Below, piece after piece: positions 17,656-26,665 of a DNA stretch of 64,000 nt. Location: the NCBI GenBank assembly GCA_002238415.1, contig MPMI01000005.1:90521-154520 (forward strand). The letters run 5' to 3'. Source of the DNA: Desulfurellaceae bacterium bin18. Its GTDB lineage: Bacteria; Desulfobacterota; Binatia; Bin18. Position 1 is the stretch's first letter; each line of letters opens with the position of its first letter. The translations under genes were made by a program, and so were the position numbers. The notes under the pieces were generated by a model. The model searched no databases. It was not told where the DNA came from and worked only from the letters and a program-made list of their open reading frames with translations.

Positions 17656-18447
17656 ATGATGAAGACTCCTGCGACATCGGACAATCGCGACCCGCTGGCC
17701 GCCATCCGGACGCGGACCCCAGCCCGGATATTTACCGGTCGGTCCGGGTCGGCTTATCGGACCCAGACGCAGCTCAGTCTGCGTTCGGATCATGCGTCAG
17801 CCAGAGACGCGGTGCAGACCGATATTGATTGGGAGGGGGATCTCGGGCCGGACTTTCTACGAGCGTGGGATGTGTTTGCCGTCTCCAGCCAGGCGCGGAG
17901 CAAAGCCGGATATCTGATGCGACCCGACCTGGGACGCCGACTCAGTGAGCAGGCTCAGGCGGAGGTCGCGAGCCGTTGCGCTGTCGGTGCCGATCTCCAG
18001 GTTGTTATCGGCGACGGACTCTCGGTCGCTGCCGTTATCAGACAGGTGCCCCACCTGTTGCCACTGCTCCATGCCGGCGCGGAAAAACGAGGCTGGCGCT
18101 TTGGCCGGCCTTTTGCCGTCCGCTATTGCCGCGTCGGAGTGCTGAACGACATTGGCGAATTGCTTGCTCCGGCCGTCCTGGTGCTCCTCATTGGAGAACG
18201 GCCCGGCCTGCTGACCGCAGAGAGCCTCTCGGCCTACATGGCCTATCAACCCCGTAGCGGCCATACGGATGCCGAACGCAATCTGATCTCCAACATTCAT
18301 GCTCACGGCGTGGCTGTTGGAGAAGCCGCCGACCGTATTCTGTGTTTGGCCGAACGCATGCGGCGCGCACAACTCAGCGGGGTTGCGGTTAAAGAAGAGT
18401 TCGGTGTGCTGGCGCAGAACGCCACGTCTCTCCTTTCTGACAAATAG
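17656..18447 (+). CDS. eutC: Ethanolamine ammonia-lyase small subunit
   Basis: A 263-residue EutC: RTPARIFTGRSGSAYRTQTQ near the start, LRPDLGRRLS-like MRPDLGRRLSEQAQAEV, VIGDGLSVAAV, VLLIGERPGLLTAESLSAYM and a closing SNIHAHGVAVGEAADRI. It binds the cobalamin cofactor together with EutB in the lyase complex. TAAGG precedes the ATG. It lies 8 bases after eutB, so the two are translated from one message. Confidence 0.95.
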   Translation: MMKTPATSDNRDPLAAIRTRTPARIFTGRSGSAYRTQTQLSLRSDHASARDAVQTDIDWEGDLGPDFLRAWDVFAVSSQARSKAGYLMRPDLGRRLSEQAQAEVASRCAVGADLQVVIGDGLSVAAVIRQVPHLLPLLHAGAEKRGWRFGRPFAVRYCRVGVLNDIGELLAPAVLVLLIGERPGLLTAESLSAYMAYQPRSGHTDAERNLISNIHAHGVAVGEAADRILCLAERMRRAQLSGVAVKEEFGVLAQNATSLLSDK

Positions 18448-18517
18448 CGGTATTCCATTGCGGCTCCCGACAGCTTGTGATTTGAAGAGCTGATCTCACC
18501 TCAGGAGGATTCTCTGT

Positions 18518-19489
18518 ATGGCAACGCCCGGTATGTTGATAATGAGCAATATGGCCCCAGGCTCCTTGGAGCAGTACACCACCTATGTCAAAAAGGCAGA
18601 AGAGCGCGGTCTGCGCAATTTCCTGGTAACGGAATCGTTTACCGACTCTTTGGCGCTCGCCCAGCACCTGGCGTCCGTGACCTCGAAAATCCAGGTCGGC
18701 ACGGGCATTACCAACCTCTATCTGCGCAACCCGCTCATTGCGGCCCTGCACGCCATGACCATCGATCGGCTTGCGCCGGGACGGCTCTTGCTCGGTTTAG
18801 GTACCAGTCATGTCCCCTTAAACAGCATGTTCGGGATAGATATGGCAAAACCGTTGACCGCCCTGCGGGAATATGTGCAGGCGGTGCGGAACATTTTTGA
18901 TGGGAAAGATGAGGCGGCTGCTGCACTTGGGCTGCCGCCTATGAAGGCCGATAACAAGATTCCCATTTATCTGGCCGGTATTTCGCCCAAGAGTATCCAC
19001 CTGACCGGCGAACTGGCCGATGGTAGCCTGCCGCTGAATTACGCGCCGCACGGACTGCACGAAGTGGTGGAGGGGATCGCGACCGGTGCCCAAGAGGCCG
19101 GGCGTTCGCCTGCGGATGTCTCCATTGGGCTCATCATGCACTGTTGTGTGTGCGCAGATAAAGCGGTTGCGCTGCGCTCCGTGCGGCAAACTCTGTCTTT
19201 TTATGGACGCATGCCGTATTACAACCGTCTCTTTGTCCGACAGGGCTTTGAGAAAGAAGCGTCCGGTATTATGGCGGCGGCCGAAAAGAACGACATGGCT
19301 GCGGCCGCCGAAGCGGTGTCCGAAGAAATGGCCGAGCAGGTTGCCGCCTTGGGTAGCCCGCAGGAGTGTCAGAAGAAGATTGAAGAATTTGAGCAGGCTG
19401 GGGCATCGTATGTGATACTGTATCCGACCGCGATTGACGGTGATTATGAGCGAGGTGTCAACGCGGTCCTGGATGCGTTTGGCGGGTAG
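18518..19489 (+). CDS. LLM-class flavin-dependent oxidoreductase
   Basis: A 323-residue luciferase-like TIM-barrel flavoprotein. Typical elements are AEERGLRNFLVTESFTDSLA, VGTGITNLYLRNPLIAALHA and GRLLLGLGTSHVP, then PIYLAGISPKSIHLTGELAD. Members use FMN or F420; which one cannot be read. CAGGAGG lies before the ATG at 18518. The substrate is unknown. It follows eutC by 70 bases and could be independently transcribed. Confidence 0.85.
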   Translation: MATPGMLIMSNMAPGSLEQYTTYVKKAEERGLRNFLVTESFTDSLALAQHLASVTSKIQVGTGITNLYLRNPLIAALHAMTIDRLAPGRLLLGLGTSHVPLNSMFGIDMAKPLTALREYVQAVRNIFDGKDEAAAALGLPPMKADNKIPIYLAGISPKSIHLTGELADGSLPLNYAPHGLHEVVEGIATGAQEAGRSPADVSIGLIMHCCVCADKAVALRSVRQTLSFYGRMPYYNRLFVRQGFEKEASGIMAAAEKNDMAAAAEAVSEEMAEQVAALGSPQECQKKIEEFEQAGASYVILYPTAIDGDYERGVNAVLDAFGG

Positions 19490-19519
19490 GGCGGCTCTCT
19501 GCATGAGGTATCTTCCCTC

Positions 19520-19939
19520 ATGAGTCGAAGAACGAAAAAAACGACGGACTCGACCCTCGACACGAGCGCGCCGGCAGTACGGGCCGACCGCTGGCTGTGG
19601 GCCGCGCGGTTTTATAAGAGCCGTTCCCTGGCGGCTGAAGCCTGTGAGGGCGGGAAGGTCGAGGTCAACGGGTATACGGCAAAAGCGCATAAGCTGGTGC
19701 GGGCGGCCGACATGCTTGAGTTCAGCCATCCGCACGGACCAAAAAAGCTTAAAGTGCTGGCAGTATCCGAACGCCGAGGGCCGGCAACGGAGGCCCGCCT
19801 GCTGTACGAAGACCATTCGCCCCCGCCGCCCGCAGACGTGGGATTTGATTTCTTTGAGCGTCCGTCCGCTCGGGACCGGGGCAGCGGGCGTCCGACCAAG
19901 CGTGAGCGCCGCGAGACCGAGTGGTTACGCAGACGATAA
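19520..19939 (+). CDS. hslR: S4-domain heat-shock ribosome protein Hsp15
   Basis: A 139-residue protein with an S4 RNA-binding domain: [40 protein letters not shown] and a basic Arg-rich tail ([17 protein letters not shown]). Hsp15 binds free 50S subunits carrying nascent chains and helps recycle them. Length and domain order match the family. It is 30 bases after the flavoprotein gene and 35 before threonine aldolase. Confidence 0.85.
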   Translation: MSRRTKKTTDSTLDTSAPAVRADRWLWAARFYKSRSLAAEACEGGKVEVNGYTAKAHKLVRAADMLEFSHPHGPKKLKVLAVSERRGPATEARLLYEDHSPPPPADVGFDFFERPSARDRGSGRPTKRERRETEWLRRR

Positions 19940-19974
19940 ATGAATAATCAGGCTGAGGACGCGAGGAAAATCCG

Positions 19975-21015
19975 ATGATTGATCTGCGGAGCGATACGGT
20001 AACCTTACCGAGCCAGGCTATGCGCGACGCCATTGCGCAGGCCGAGTTGGGTGACGATGTCATGGGCGAAGACCCGACTGTCAATCGGCTGGAAGAACTT
20101 GCCGCGGAAAAGATGGGCAAAGAGGCCGCTCTACTGGTGAGCAGTGGAACCATGGGAAATCTGGTCTCCCTACTCAGTCACTGCACCCGGGGGCAGGACG
20201 TCATTCTTGGCGACCAGTGCCATATTTTCAAATATGAGGCTGGGGGAGCGTCGGCTCTGGGTGGGCTGGCCTTTCACACCGTGCCCACGGGCCGTTTTGG
20301 AGAACTCGCCCTGCCGGATATGGAACGGGCCATATATCCCGCTGATGAGCACTACGCCCCGCCGGGCCTGATCTGTTTGGAGAACACGCATAATCGTTGC
20401 GGGGGGACGATCCTGCCGGGCGAGTATTTTCATTCTGTGCGTATCCTGGCCGATACGGCCGGCGTGCCGGTGCATCTTGACGGCTCACGCATCTTTAATG
20501 CCTCGGTAGCTTTGGGCTGTGAGGTGCCTGCCTTAACCCAGTCTGTCGATTCGGTCCAATTTTGTCTGTCCAAAGGACTGTCCGCTCCGGTCGGCTCTCT
20601 CGTGTGTGGGAGTCAGGAGTTTATCCGGCGGGCTCGGCGTTATCGGAAAATGGTCGGCGGCGGGATGCGTCAGGCTGGCATTATTGCCGCGGCCGGAATC
20701 GTGGCCCTGAATGAAATGGTCGAACGTTTGGCCGAAGACCACCAGACCGCACGTCGGCTGGCTGAGGGCCTGGCTGAGCTGCCGGGCGTGCACATCGACC
20801 TTGAGACGGTCCAGACCAATCTGGTGATTTTTTCCGTGCCGACACCCCACGCCAACGGCGGCTCTTTTGCCGAGGTGCTTGGACAGGCCGGCGTTAAAAT
20901 CGGCGATATCGGTGGCGAACGCTTCCGCGCCGTGACGCATTACGGCATATCGCCCGCGGATATAGATGAGGCGTTACAGATCATACGTCAGACCTGGCAG
21001 CCGGCCGCGGCCTAA
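19975..21015 (+). CDS. ltaE: Low-specificity L-threonine aldolase
   Basis: A 346-residue PLP enzyme that splits threonine or allo-threonine to glycine and acetaldehyde. Features: [20 protein letters not shown] start, [53 protein letters not shown] with the PLP-binding Asp, and [17 protein letters not shown] with the Schiff-base Lys. GCGAGGAAAATCCG precedes the ATG. Complete at both ends. Confidence 0.93.
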   Translation: MIDLRSDTVTLPSQAMRDAIAQAELGDDVMGEDPTVNRLEELAAEKMGKEAALLVSSGTMGNLVSLLSHCTRGQDVILGDQCHIFKYEAGGASALGGLAFHTVPTGRFGELALPDMERAIYPADEHYAPPGLICLENTHNRCGGTILPGEYFHSVRILADTAGVPVHLDGSRIFNASVALGCEVPALTQSVDSVQFCLSKGLSAPVGSLVCGSQEFIRRARRYRKMVGGGMRQAGIIAAAGIVALNEMVERLAEDHQTARRLAEGLAELPGVHIDLETVQTNLVIFSVPTPHANGGSFAEVLGQAGVKIGDIGGERFRAVTHYGISPADIDEALQIIRQTWQPAAA

Positions 21016-21086
21016 TCGCTGCGTCTATACATCATTTTTCGGCTGGGATAGAGAGAAATGATCAACATCATAGAGGAGGGAATGTG

Positions 21087-22058
21087 ATGGCAAAGGTACA
21101 AACCGTTCTTGGTGATAAGACTTCGGACGAGCTGGGGTTCACGCTCGTACACGAGCATCTGACGGCCGGCTTCCCCGGTTATGAATGGGACAATACCAGT
21201 TTTGATCGCCGGAAAGAGCTTGATGGAGCAGTGGTCAAGCTCAAAGAGATTAAAGAGCTGGGAGTGACCTCGTTTGTTGATCCCTGCCCCATGGAATTGG
21301 GTCGTGACCCGGAATTTGCCGCCGAATGTGCCGAGCGGTCCGGGCTGAACGTCATCATTGCCACCGGCCTGTATAACGAAGCCTTGGGCATCCCGCCGCA
21401 CTTCCGCAGTCTTGGGGCGGACGATATCGCCGAGGTGTATGTGCGTGAGATCACTGAAGGAATCGGGAATACCGGTATCAAGGCCGGTATCATTAAAACC
21501 GCCACCGGCGGCATTCCGGGCATGACCGAGACGGCGACGAGTATTGGTAAGCACGAAGAGACGTGTTTGCGGGCCGCGGCACGGACGCATAAGGCCACGG
21601 GCCTGCCCATTCTGTGCCACAACGACGAGCTGGGTCCGTTCGGACGTGAGACCCTGGACGTCTTTGAAGACGAAGGGGTCGATTTTAACCGGGTGATGAT
21701 CGGCCACGCGTGTGGTGTGGGTGATATGCGCTACTACTTTGACGTGCTTGAGCGGGGCGCCTGGATCGGTTTTGACCGCTTTGGAGTCGAAACCATTGCC
21801 TCCGATAAAATGCGCCTGGCCTCCCTTATTGGTCTATTAGCCGTTGGGTATGACCGGATCATGCTGTCGCACGATGCCGTGCACTGCATGATGGGCCGCC
21901 AGAGCGAGGCGTGGGAACAGTTCATTGCGGCCTGCCCGAACTGGAACTATTCTCACATACTGAAAAATATCATTCCGCAACTGAGCAGAGCGGGTGTGAG
22001 TGAGGGCACCATCCATACCATGACGGTTGAAAACCCCAAGAACTACTTTGGGGGATAG
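21087..22058 (+). CDS. Phosphotriesterase-family metal hydrolase (lactonase-like)
   Basis: A 323-residue TIM-barrel hydrolase of the phosphotriesterase/PLL family with a binuclear metal centre. HEHLTAG holds the first His pair, AGIIKTATGG the Lys that is carbamylated, LPILCHNDE and VMIGHACG two metal His, and LSHDAV the catalytic Asp. Many relatives are lactonases rather than true phosphotriesterases. I chose the ATG at 21087 after GAGGAGGG; a GTG sits one codon earlier. Confidence 0.88.
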   Translation: MAKVQTVLGDKTSDELGFTLVHEHLTAGFPGYEWDNTSFDRRKELDGAVVKLKEIKELGVTSFVDPCPMELGRDPEFAAECAERSGLNVIIATGLYNEALGIPPHFRSLGADDIAEVYVREITEGIGNTGIKAGIIKTATGGIPGMTETATSIGKHEETCLRAAARTHKATGLPILCHNDELGPFGRETLDVFEDEGVDFNRVMIGHACGVGDMRYYFDVLERGAWIGFDRFGVETIASDKMRLASLIGLLAVGYDRIMLSHDAVHCMMGRQSEAWEQFIAACPNWNYSHILKNIIPQLSRAGVSEGTIHTMTVENPKNYFGG

Positions 22059-22091
22059 GGGCTGCTCTTTTCTGGGGCCGGCCGCTAGCCG

Positions 22092-22487
22092 CTACTCTTT
22101 CAACTCAATGGAAATCTGACTGTAGCGTGTGTCGCCGACGTTGGTCAGTGTATGGGTCACACCTTTGACCGGGGGCATAATGACTTGGCCGGCCTCCGGG
22201 TAATGCGTCTGGCGTTCAGGCTCCGGTCCGGCCTTTGTTGCCCTGAGCTTTGAACCCTCAAGGCAAATCACCACCTCGTCAAACTCGTGCGTATGCTGCC
22301 TGGTGGACTGGCCGGGTTCCAGTACGAGTTTCCAGACGGCGATGCGCTCGTGGTCGATAAGCAGGATCGGTTTGACCGTAGTACCGGCGGCGCTCACTGG
22401 CGTGTAGACCAGAATCGCAAGGCCCGCCCCGAGGCCGAATAGCGCCAGCACCAGGCCGACCCCCAGACCCAGGAAAAAACGTTTCAT
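22092..22487 (-). CDS. Membrane-anchored cupin protein
   Basis: A 131-residue protein. Residues 4-29 form a hydrophobic signal-anchor (LGLGVGLVLALFGLGAGLAI). The rest is a cupin barrel with EPGQSTRQHTHEFDEVVICL, the metal-binding His cluster, and PPVKGVTHTLTNVGD as the second cupin box. It is probably periplasmic and tethered to the inner membrane. Substrate unknown. It lies 30 bases downstream of efp on the same strand. Confidence 0.8.
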   Translation of the reverse strand: MKRFFLGLGVGLVLALFGLGAGLAILVYTPVSAAGTTVKPILLIDHERIAVWKLVLEPGQSTRQHTHEFDEVVICLEGSKLRATKAGPEPERQTHYPEAGQVIMPPVKGVTHTLTNVGDTRYSQISIELKE

Positions 22488-22517
22488 GCCCGGCGCTTTC
22501 CCGTGTCGCTGTTCGGC

Positions 22518-23081
22518 CTATTTGGCCCGGGAGACATATGCTCCGGTTTCGGTGTCTACCCGGACGGCTTCGCCCACGTCGATAAAGCCCGGAACGCGGA
22601 CGACCAGGCCGGTTTCCATGGTGGCTGGCTTCAACTCGTTGGTGACGGTGGCACCCTTCATGGCAGGTGGGGTGTCGGTCACGGTGAGATCGACCGTCTT
22701 CGGCAGGCTGACGCCGACCGGATTGTCTTCGTACAGATCGAGGGTGATCTTCATATTGGGGACAAGATAGTGCACCGAGTCGCCAAGCAGGTCTTTCGAC
22801 AAGGTAATCTGTTCGTAATCCGCGGAGCTCATGAAGCAGTATTCATCGCCGGATTCGTACAGATATTCCATTTCCCGCTGTTCGAGCGTGACCCGGTCGA
22901 CCTTGTCGTTCGAGCTGAATTTATGCTCGGTTTGTAAGCCGCTCCGCAGATTGCGGAGTTTGGTTTGTACAAAGCCGCGTTTATTGCCGGGAGTCACGTG
23001 TATCAGGTCCATGATACGATGGAGATCGCTTTGATAGATGACAAGCGCCCCCACGCGCAGCTGAGTCGCTGGTATCAGCAT
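22518..23081 (-). CDS. efp: Elongation factor P
   Basis: A 187-residue EF-P with the three-barrel pattern: domain I with HVTPGNKRGFVQTKLRNLRS, domain II with EMEYLYESGDEYCFMSSADY, and the C-terminal signature VVRVPGFIDVGEAVRVDTET ending YVSRAK. EF-P rescues ribosomes stalled at polyproline. The loop that inserts in the peptidyl-transferase centre reads PGNKRGF: Asn33 aligns with the E. coli Lys34 that is beta-lysylated, and a Lys follows directly. AGGAGGATTAAGG precedes the ATG. Confidence 0.95.
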   Translation of the reverse strand: MLIPATQLRVGALVIYQSDLHRIMDLIHVTPGNKRGFVQTKLRNLRSGLQTEHKFSSNDKVDRVTLEQREMEYLYESGDEYCFMSSADYEQITLSKDLLGDSVHYLVPNMKITLDLYEDNPVGVSLPKTVDLTVTDTPPAMKGATVTNELKPATMETGLVVRVPGFIDVGEAVRVDTETGAYVSRAK

Positions 23082-23164
23082 TCGTCCTTAATCCTCCTGT
23101 TCGTGGCTATGTTCAGTCGTGTTACTCTACCATTGGCCTGGCAAAGCAGGCAAGGTGAGTCACG

Positions 23165-23581
23165 CTAGTGGAGCTGATCTTCAGCCGGAGTTGGCGGCGC
23201 GAAAATCGGCGAACCATGATGATGCACGATGAACCACTGGCCATCCCGCTTTTCAAACAGATTCGTCGTCAGAATCCGCGACCGGGAGGTTCCGTCCGGT
23301 CCGCCCGATTCGAGATTTTCGATCAGGACCGTCCAGCCCAGGTTCCCTGCCACTTCGACGCGGACATCTGTCAAATCAAACCGCATGGATTGTGTATTGG
23401 CAAAAATCCGCTCCCAACTCGCCATAACCGGCCCCCAGCCTGCCAGGAGCGGCCAGCCCGGATGGATGCATTTGATGTGACTGGCTTGCAGCCAGACCTT
23501 TTCCATCTCTGTGATGTTCAGCGTTTCAAAGGCGCGGTAAAATGCCTGGTTTGCCGCAGTGACGGCGTCGCGTTCTTCCAT
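23165..23581 (-). CDS. SnoaL-like/NTF2-fold protein
   Basis: A 138-residue NTF2-fold protein: AANQAFYRAFETLNITEMEK at the start, KCIHPGWPLLAGWGPVMASW, then FDLTDVRVEVAGNLGWTVLI and QWFIVHHHGSPI at the end. This matches the SnoaL-3/DUF4440-like branch, whose members are small ligand-binding or hydrolytic proteins of unclear role. It lies 9 bases after the cupin gene on the same strand, so the two are likely co-transcribed. Confidence 0.78.
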   Translation of the reverse strand: MEERDAVTAANQAFYRAFETLNITEMEKVWLQASHIKCIHPGWPLLAGWGPVMASWERIFANTQSMRFDLTDVRVEVAGNLGWTVLIENLESGGPDGTSRSRILTTNLFEKRDGQWFIVHHHGSPIFAPPTPAEDQLH

Positions 23582-23590
23582 ATGCCTTCC

Positions 23591-23920
23591 CTATGATGGT
23601 TTTGGGGCCATGAAAACCAGGACGGTCAGTTGGCCGGCACTTGTATTGCTGACACCGTGCTCGGCCCCGGACGGAGCCAGGGCAATGTCGCCCGCTCCGA
23701 GCTCCCTGGTTTCCTGTCCAATCCGGACCGTGGCCCGCCCGTCAAGCACGTAATAGATTTTGTCGGAGCCGGTATGCGTGTGGGGCGTCTGTGCCTGTCC
23801 AGGTTCAAAGCAGTACACATCGCAGAACATGCGATCGGTTGTAAACAGATTGACTTTTTTCATCTTCTCGGACGCAAAGGCAATCTGGTCGGCGACCTGC
23901 TTGAAAACATCCATTGTCAT
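23591..23920 (-). CDS. Cupin domain protein
   Basis: A 109-residue single-domain cupin. Box 1 is PHTHTGSDKIYYVLDG with the metal-ligand His residues and Glu-equivalent region; box 2 is LAPSGAEHGVSNTS. Small cupins act as isomerases, dioxygenases or sugar/metal sensors; nothing here decides. The start may be either ATG at 23920 or 23914. First gene of a short minus-strand pair with the NTF2-like gene. Confidence 0.8.
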   Translation of the reverse strand: MTMDVFKQVADQIAFASEKMKKVNLFTTDRMFCDVYCFEPGQAQTPHTHTGSDKIYYVLDGRATVRIGQETRELGAGDIALAPSGAEHGVSNTSAGQLTVLVFMAPKPS

Positions 23921-23941
23921 CCACCTTATGCTGACAAATAC

Positions 23942-23990
23942 AGGGACTAGGGATTAGGGATTAGGGATTAGGGATTAGGGATTAGGGGTT
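23942..23990. repeat. Heptamer tandem repeat AGGGATT
   Basis: Seven consecutive 7-base units: AGGGACT, five perfect AGGGATT copies, then AGGGGTT. There are no spacers, so it is not a CRISPR. It sits just upstream of the cupin gene. Confidence 0.9.
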
Positions 23991-24079
23991 GGGGAAAACA
24001 TCTATTATTATCCACCTTTTTGTAAAGAGTGTCATACCACCTTTACGGTACGGCCAAAAGCCCTAAGCCGACTCACGGG

Positions 24080-24098
24080 GAGAAGGGTCACCCTTCTC
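24080..24098. other. Short perfect palindrome GAGAAGGGT-C-ACCCTTCTC
   Basis: Nine-base arms around one central base in the intergenic space between divergent genes (23920 and 24199). Too tight for a good RNA hairpin; it could be a protein-binding site. Confidence 0.4.
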
Positions 24099-24198
24099 GA
24101 CGGGTAGCACGTTTGTAAAAAAACTCTTGTCTCTCAAACCCCTTCTCTGGCATACTATAAGGTGTAGGTTTAATTAGTTGCCCCTGGAGGTAGTTGGC

Positions 24199-24411
24199 GT
24201 GGATCTCCCTCGATGTCGAAAGTGCCCAAAAGGAGTGCTTGTTCCTTTATCCGATTACGGTCCGCGAGGATCAGATCTCGACTTCAAAGTCTGGGCGTGT
24301 ACGAATCCGACCTGTTGCTTTACTATTCGGATTGACAAAGGGGTTGTTCGCTTCGGCTTCGGGGAGACCGACGCAAGGCGTCACCACGAGCATCGCCGCT
24401 CGCAAGGATAG
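24199..24411 (+). CDS. Small zinc-ribbon-like protein
   Basis: A 70-residue protein starting at GTG 24199, which is placed 8 bases after GGAGG. CRKC and CTNPTC form a Cys4 pattern typical of a zinc ribbon, spaced by VPLSDYGPRGSDLDFKVWA, and followed by FTIRIDKGVVRFG. Such ribbons bind nucleic acid or proteins. The function is unknown. The reading frame ends in a basic, His-rich tail. Conservation of the Cys pairs and good ribosome site favour a real gene. Confidence 0.6.
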   Translation: MDLPRCRKCPKGVLVPLSDYGPRGSDLDFKVWACTNPTCCFTIRIDKGVVRFGFGETDARRHHEHRRSQG

Positions 24412-24561
24412 CTCCCGGTCGGTCCACTCTTTTTCCAGCCCGTTTTTCTCCCTATTTTCTCCGGTTCATATCGTTCCCAAAGGAGCGATCCTCCGCTCCA
24501 GTCTTCGCTTGTTTTGCTCCGTCCATCCTTGGTATGAGAACATGAGAGATGAGGGGAAGAT

Positions 24562-25767
24562 ATGAAACAAGCACTCGCGGGAGTCCGTGTCCTTGAATTT
24601 ACCCAGGTTATGGCCGGGCCGTTTTGCGCCATGCTTCTTGGGGACTTGGGGGCCGATGTCATTAAGGTCGAGCCGCCCGGTGGAGATACCACCCGGCGCA
24701 TGGGGCAACGACAGGGAATGGAAAGCACCGGCTATTGGGCGGTCAACCGGAACAAGCGCGGTATTGTGCTCAATCTCAAAGACCGTCGTGCCCAGGATAT
24801 TACCCGGACACTTGTGCGACAGGCTGACGTTGTTGTGGAGAATTATCGTCCGGGTGTGATGGCCGGATTCGGCTTGGACTATGACAGTCTGAGGCAGGAG
24901 CAGCCCGGCCTCATCTATGCCTCGGTATCCGGCTTTGGCTCAACCGGCCCGTATGCGCACAAGGGGGGATTTGATCTCGTGGCCCAGGGCATGTCAGGTA
25001 TCATGTCCGTGACGGGCGAGGACGGCAGGCCGCCAGTCAAATGCGGGATTCCCGTGACCGACCTTGGAGCCGGTCTCTTTGCCGAACAAGCCATTCTTGC
25101 CGCGTATATTCATCATCTCAAAACCGGCGAAGGCCAATATATAGATACGTCGCTGCTGGAAGCCGGCGTTGCCCTGTCTGTCTGGGAATCGACCCAATAT
25201 TTCTCGACTGGGGGCATCCCCGAGCCGATGGGCTCTGCCCATCGGATGTCGGCTCCGTATCAAGCGATCCGCTGCGCAGACGGCTATATCAATTTGGGTG
25301 CGGCCAATACCCGGACATGGGAGAAGTTTGCCCACGCCATCGGGTGCCCCGAACTGGTAGACCGGCCCGAATATGCAGAAGACGGTCTCCGCGTCCAGAA
25401 CCGCCATCAGCTCACACGAGAAATAGAAGCCGTCACGACGCAGCAGCCGCGCTCGCACTGGCTCGCCGTGCTTGAAGAAATCGGCGTACCGTGCGGACCA
25501 ATCTCAAATTATGCCGAGGTGTTTGCCGATCCGCATATTCAGGCGCGTGGTATGGTGCAGGAGATGAAACATCCGGTTGGGGGAACCGTGCAGGTGTTGG
25601 GTCCGGCAGCCAAACTGTCCGAGACACCGGCACAGCTGGCTCGTCGTTCTCCGCTGTACGGTGAGCATACTGCCGAGGTGCTAGCCGAGATTGGCTGGAC
25701 GCAGGCTGAGATTCAGGAATTGGAAAAGGCTGGAGTCATAGCGACGCGGCCTGACTCTCCTCAATGA
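24562..25767 (+). CDS. CaiB/BaiF-family CoA-transferase
   Basis: A 401-residue class III CoA-transferase that moves CoA between carboxylic acids. Start: VRVLEFTQVMAGPFCAMLLG, then LGADVIKVEPPGGDTTRRMG, NRNKRGIVLNLKD, ENYRPGVMAGFGLDYDSL and the active-site region SGFGSTGPYAHKGGFDLVAQ with the catalytic Asp. The family serves formyl-CoA, carnitine or steroid and aromatic acid breakdown; the acid here is unknown. Its stop overlaps the convergent ZIP gene by 7 bases. Confidence 0.9.
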   Translation: MKQALAGVRVLEFTQVMAGPFCAMLLGDLGADVIKVEPPGGDTTRRMGQRQGMESTGYWAVNRNKRGIVLNLKDRRAQDITRTLVRQADVVVENYRPGVMAGFGLDYDSLRQEQPGLIYASVSGFGSTGPYAHKGGFDLVAQGMSGIMSVTGEDGRPPVKCGIPVTDLGAGLFAEQAILAAYIHHLKTGEGQYIDTSLLEAGVALSVWESTQYFSTGGIPEPMGSAHRMSAPYQAIRCADGYINLGAANTRTWEKFAHAIGCPELVDRPEYAEDGLRVQNRHQLTREIEAVTTQQPRSHWLAVLEEIGVPCGPISNYAEVFADPHIQARGMVQEMKHPVGGTVQVLGPAAKLSETPAQLARRSPLYGEHTAEVLAEIGWTQAEIQELEKAGVIATRPDSPQ

Positions 25768-26501
25768 TGCGTCAGGAGCTGTGCCCCATAGACAAACAGC
25801 ACGCCGGCAAGGGTTGCCACTGGGAGTTGGCGTGAATGGCTGGCGTCATGCGCCGCGGGGAGGAGGCTCCCGGCTCCCAAATAGAGAAAAACCCCGCCAA
25901 ACCACGCCAGCAACAGGGCGAGTAGTGATGTTTGAAAAGTCACGAACGACTGGGCGTAGACGCCAACAAGTGGGGCCAAGGCGGTGAGAAAGAGCATGAT
26001 TCTAGTGGCCCGAATGGTCTGCTGCGTACCGAGCATGACACCGGCAATACTCGCGCCGTCCGCTATCTTGTGCAGCGTAATACCCAGGGCAATCGCCCAG
26101 CCCACATGCTCGCCAGCGTGAAAGCCCTGGCCTATGGCAAACCCGTCAAAAAGACTATGCACCAGAATGCCGGTTGCGCCCCAGATACCGGCGTGCGGAG
26201 CGTGGGCATGATGTGCGGCTTGTTCGGCGGGTGTCTCTCGCTGATGGGTGAGATGCTCAACGAGATAGAAACACAGAAATCCTAAGGCGCAGGACAATAA
26301 GATATGATGATGGTGGAAGGTTGAGCCGGTAGTTGAGAGCAATTCCAGCGACTCCGGAATCACCTCCATCAATGCCCCGGCAATCAGCACACCCGCGCAA
26401 AAAGCAAAAACTACACCCTGGTAGACCTGGAGGCGTAAAACGAGCAGCCCGCCACCAAGGGTCAGAACAAAAGTTGCGCCAGCTACCCAGAATGCTGTCA
26501 T
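25761..26501 (-). CDS. ZIP-family metal transporter
   Basis: A 246-residue inner-membrane ZIP importer (ZupT-like) with about eight hydrophobic segments. A His-rich cytoplasmic loop contains HHAHAPHAG. The transport site is in GILVHSLFDGFAIG and ITLHKIADGASIAG, holding the conserved His/Asp and His/Glu-type ligands. It probably imports zinc. The ATG at 26501 is preferred over an upstream TTG. It is the last gene of a leftward zinc cluster, 164 bases after the CDF-like gene, so may have its own promoter. Confidence 0.85.
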   Translation of the reverse strand: MTAFWVAGATFVLTLGGGLLVLRLQVYQGVVFAFCAGVLIAGALMEVIPESLELLSTTGSTFHHHHILLSCALGFLCFYLVEHLTHQRETPAEQAAHHAHAPHAGIWGATGILVHSLFDGFAIGQGFHAGEHVGWAIALGITLHKIADGASIAGVMLGTQQTIRATRIMLFLTALAPLVGVYAQSFVTFQTSLLALLLAWFGGVFLYLGAGSLLPAAHDASHSRQLPVATLAGVLFVYGAQLLTHH

Positions 26502-26665
26502 GGTCGCGTTCCACAAAAAATCGTGCCTGGAGAATACTCTGACCGGGATGGGTCAGCCTACCAATTTGGAGCACGCGGTACTATCCCCTTAGAGTTGCCA
26601 ATACAGGCTAAATGTAGTGGTTGTCCTGTTGCAAAGCTGAAGCAACTCACCCGTGTGGGTATATG
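26502..26665. other. Intergenic region
   Basis: 164 bases between ZIP and CDF-like genes. An open frame runs through on the plus strand with a CSGCP motif, but it enters the antisense of the CDF-like gene and shows no ribosome site. I see no terminator or operator copy. Confidence 0.4.

Noticed and set aside
23942..23990. CRISPR array
   Set aside because: Seven-base units with no spacers; no cas genes in the window.
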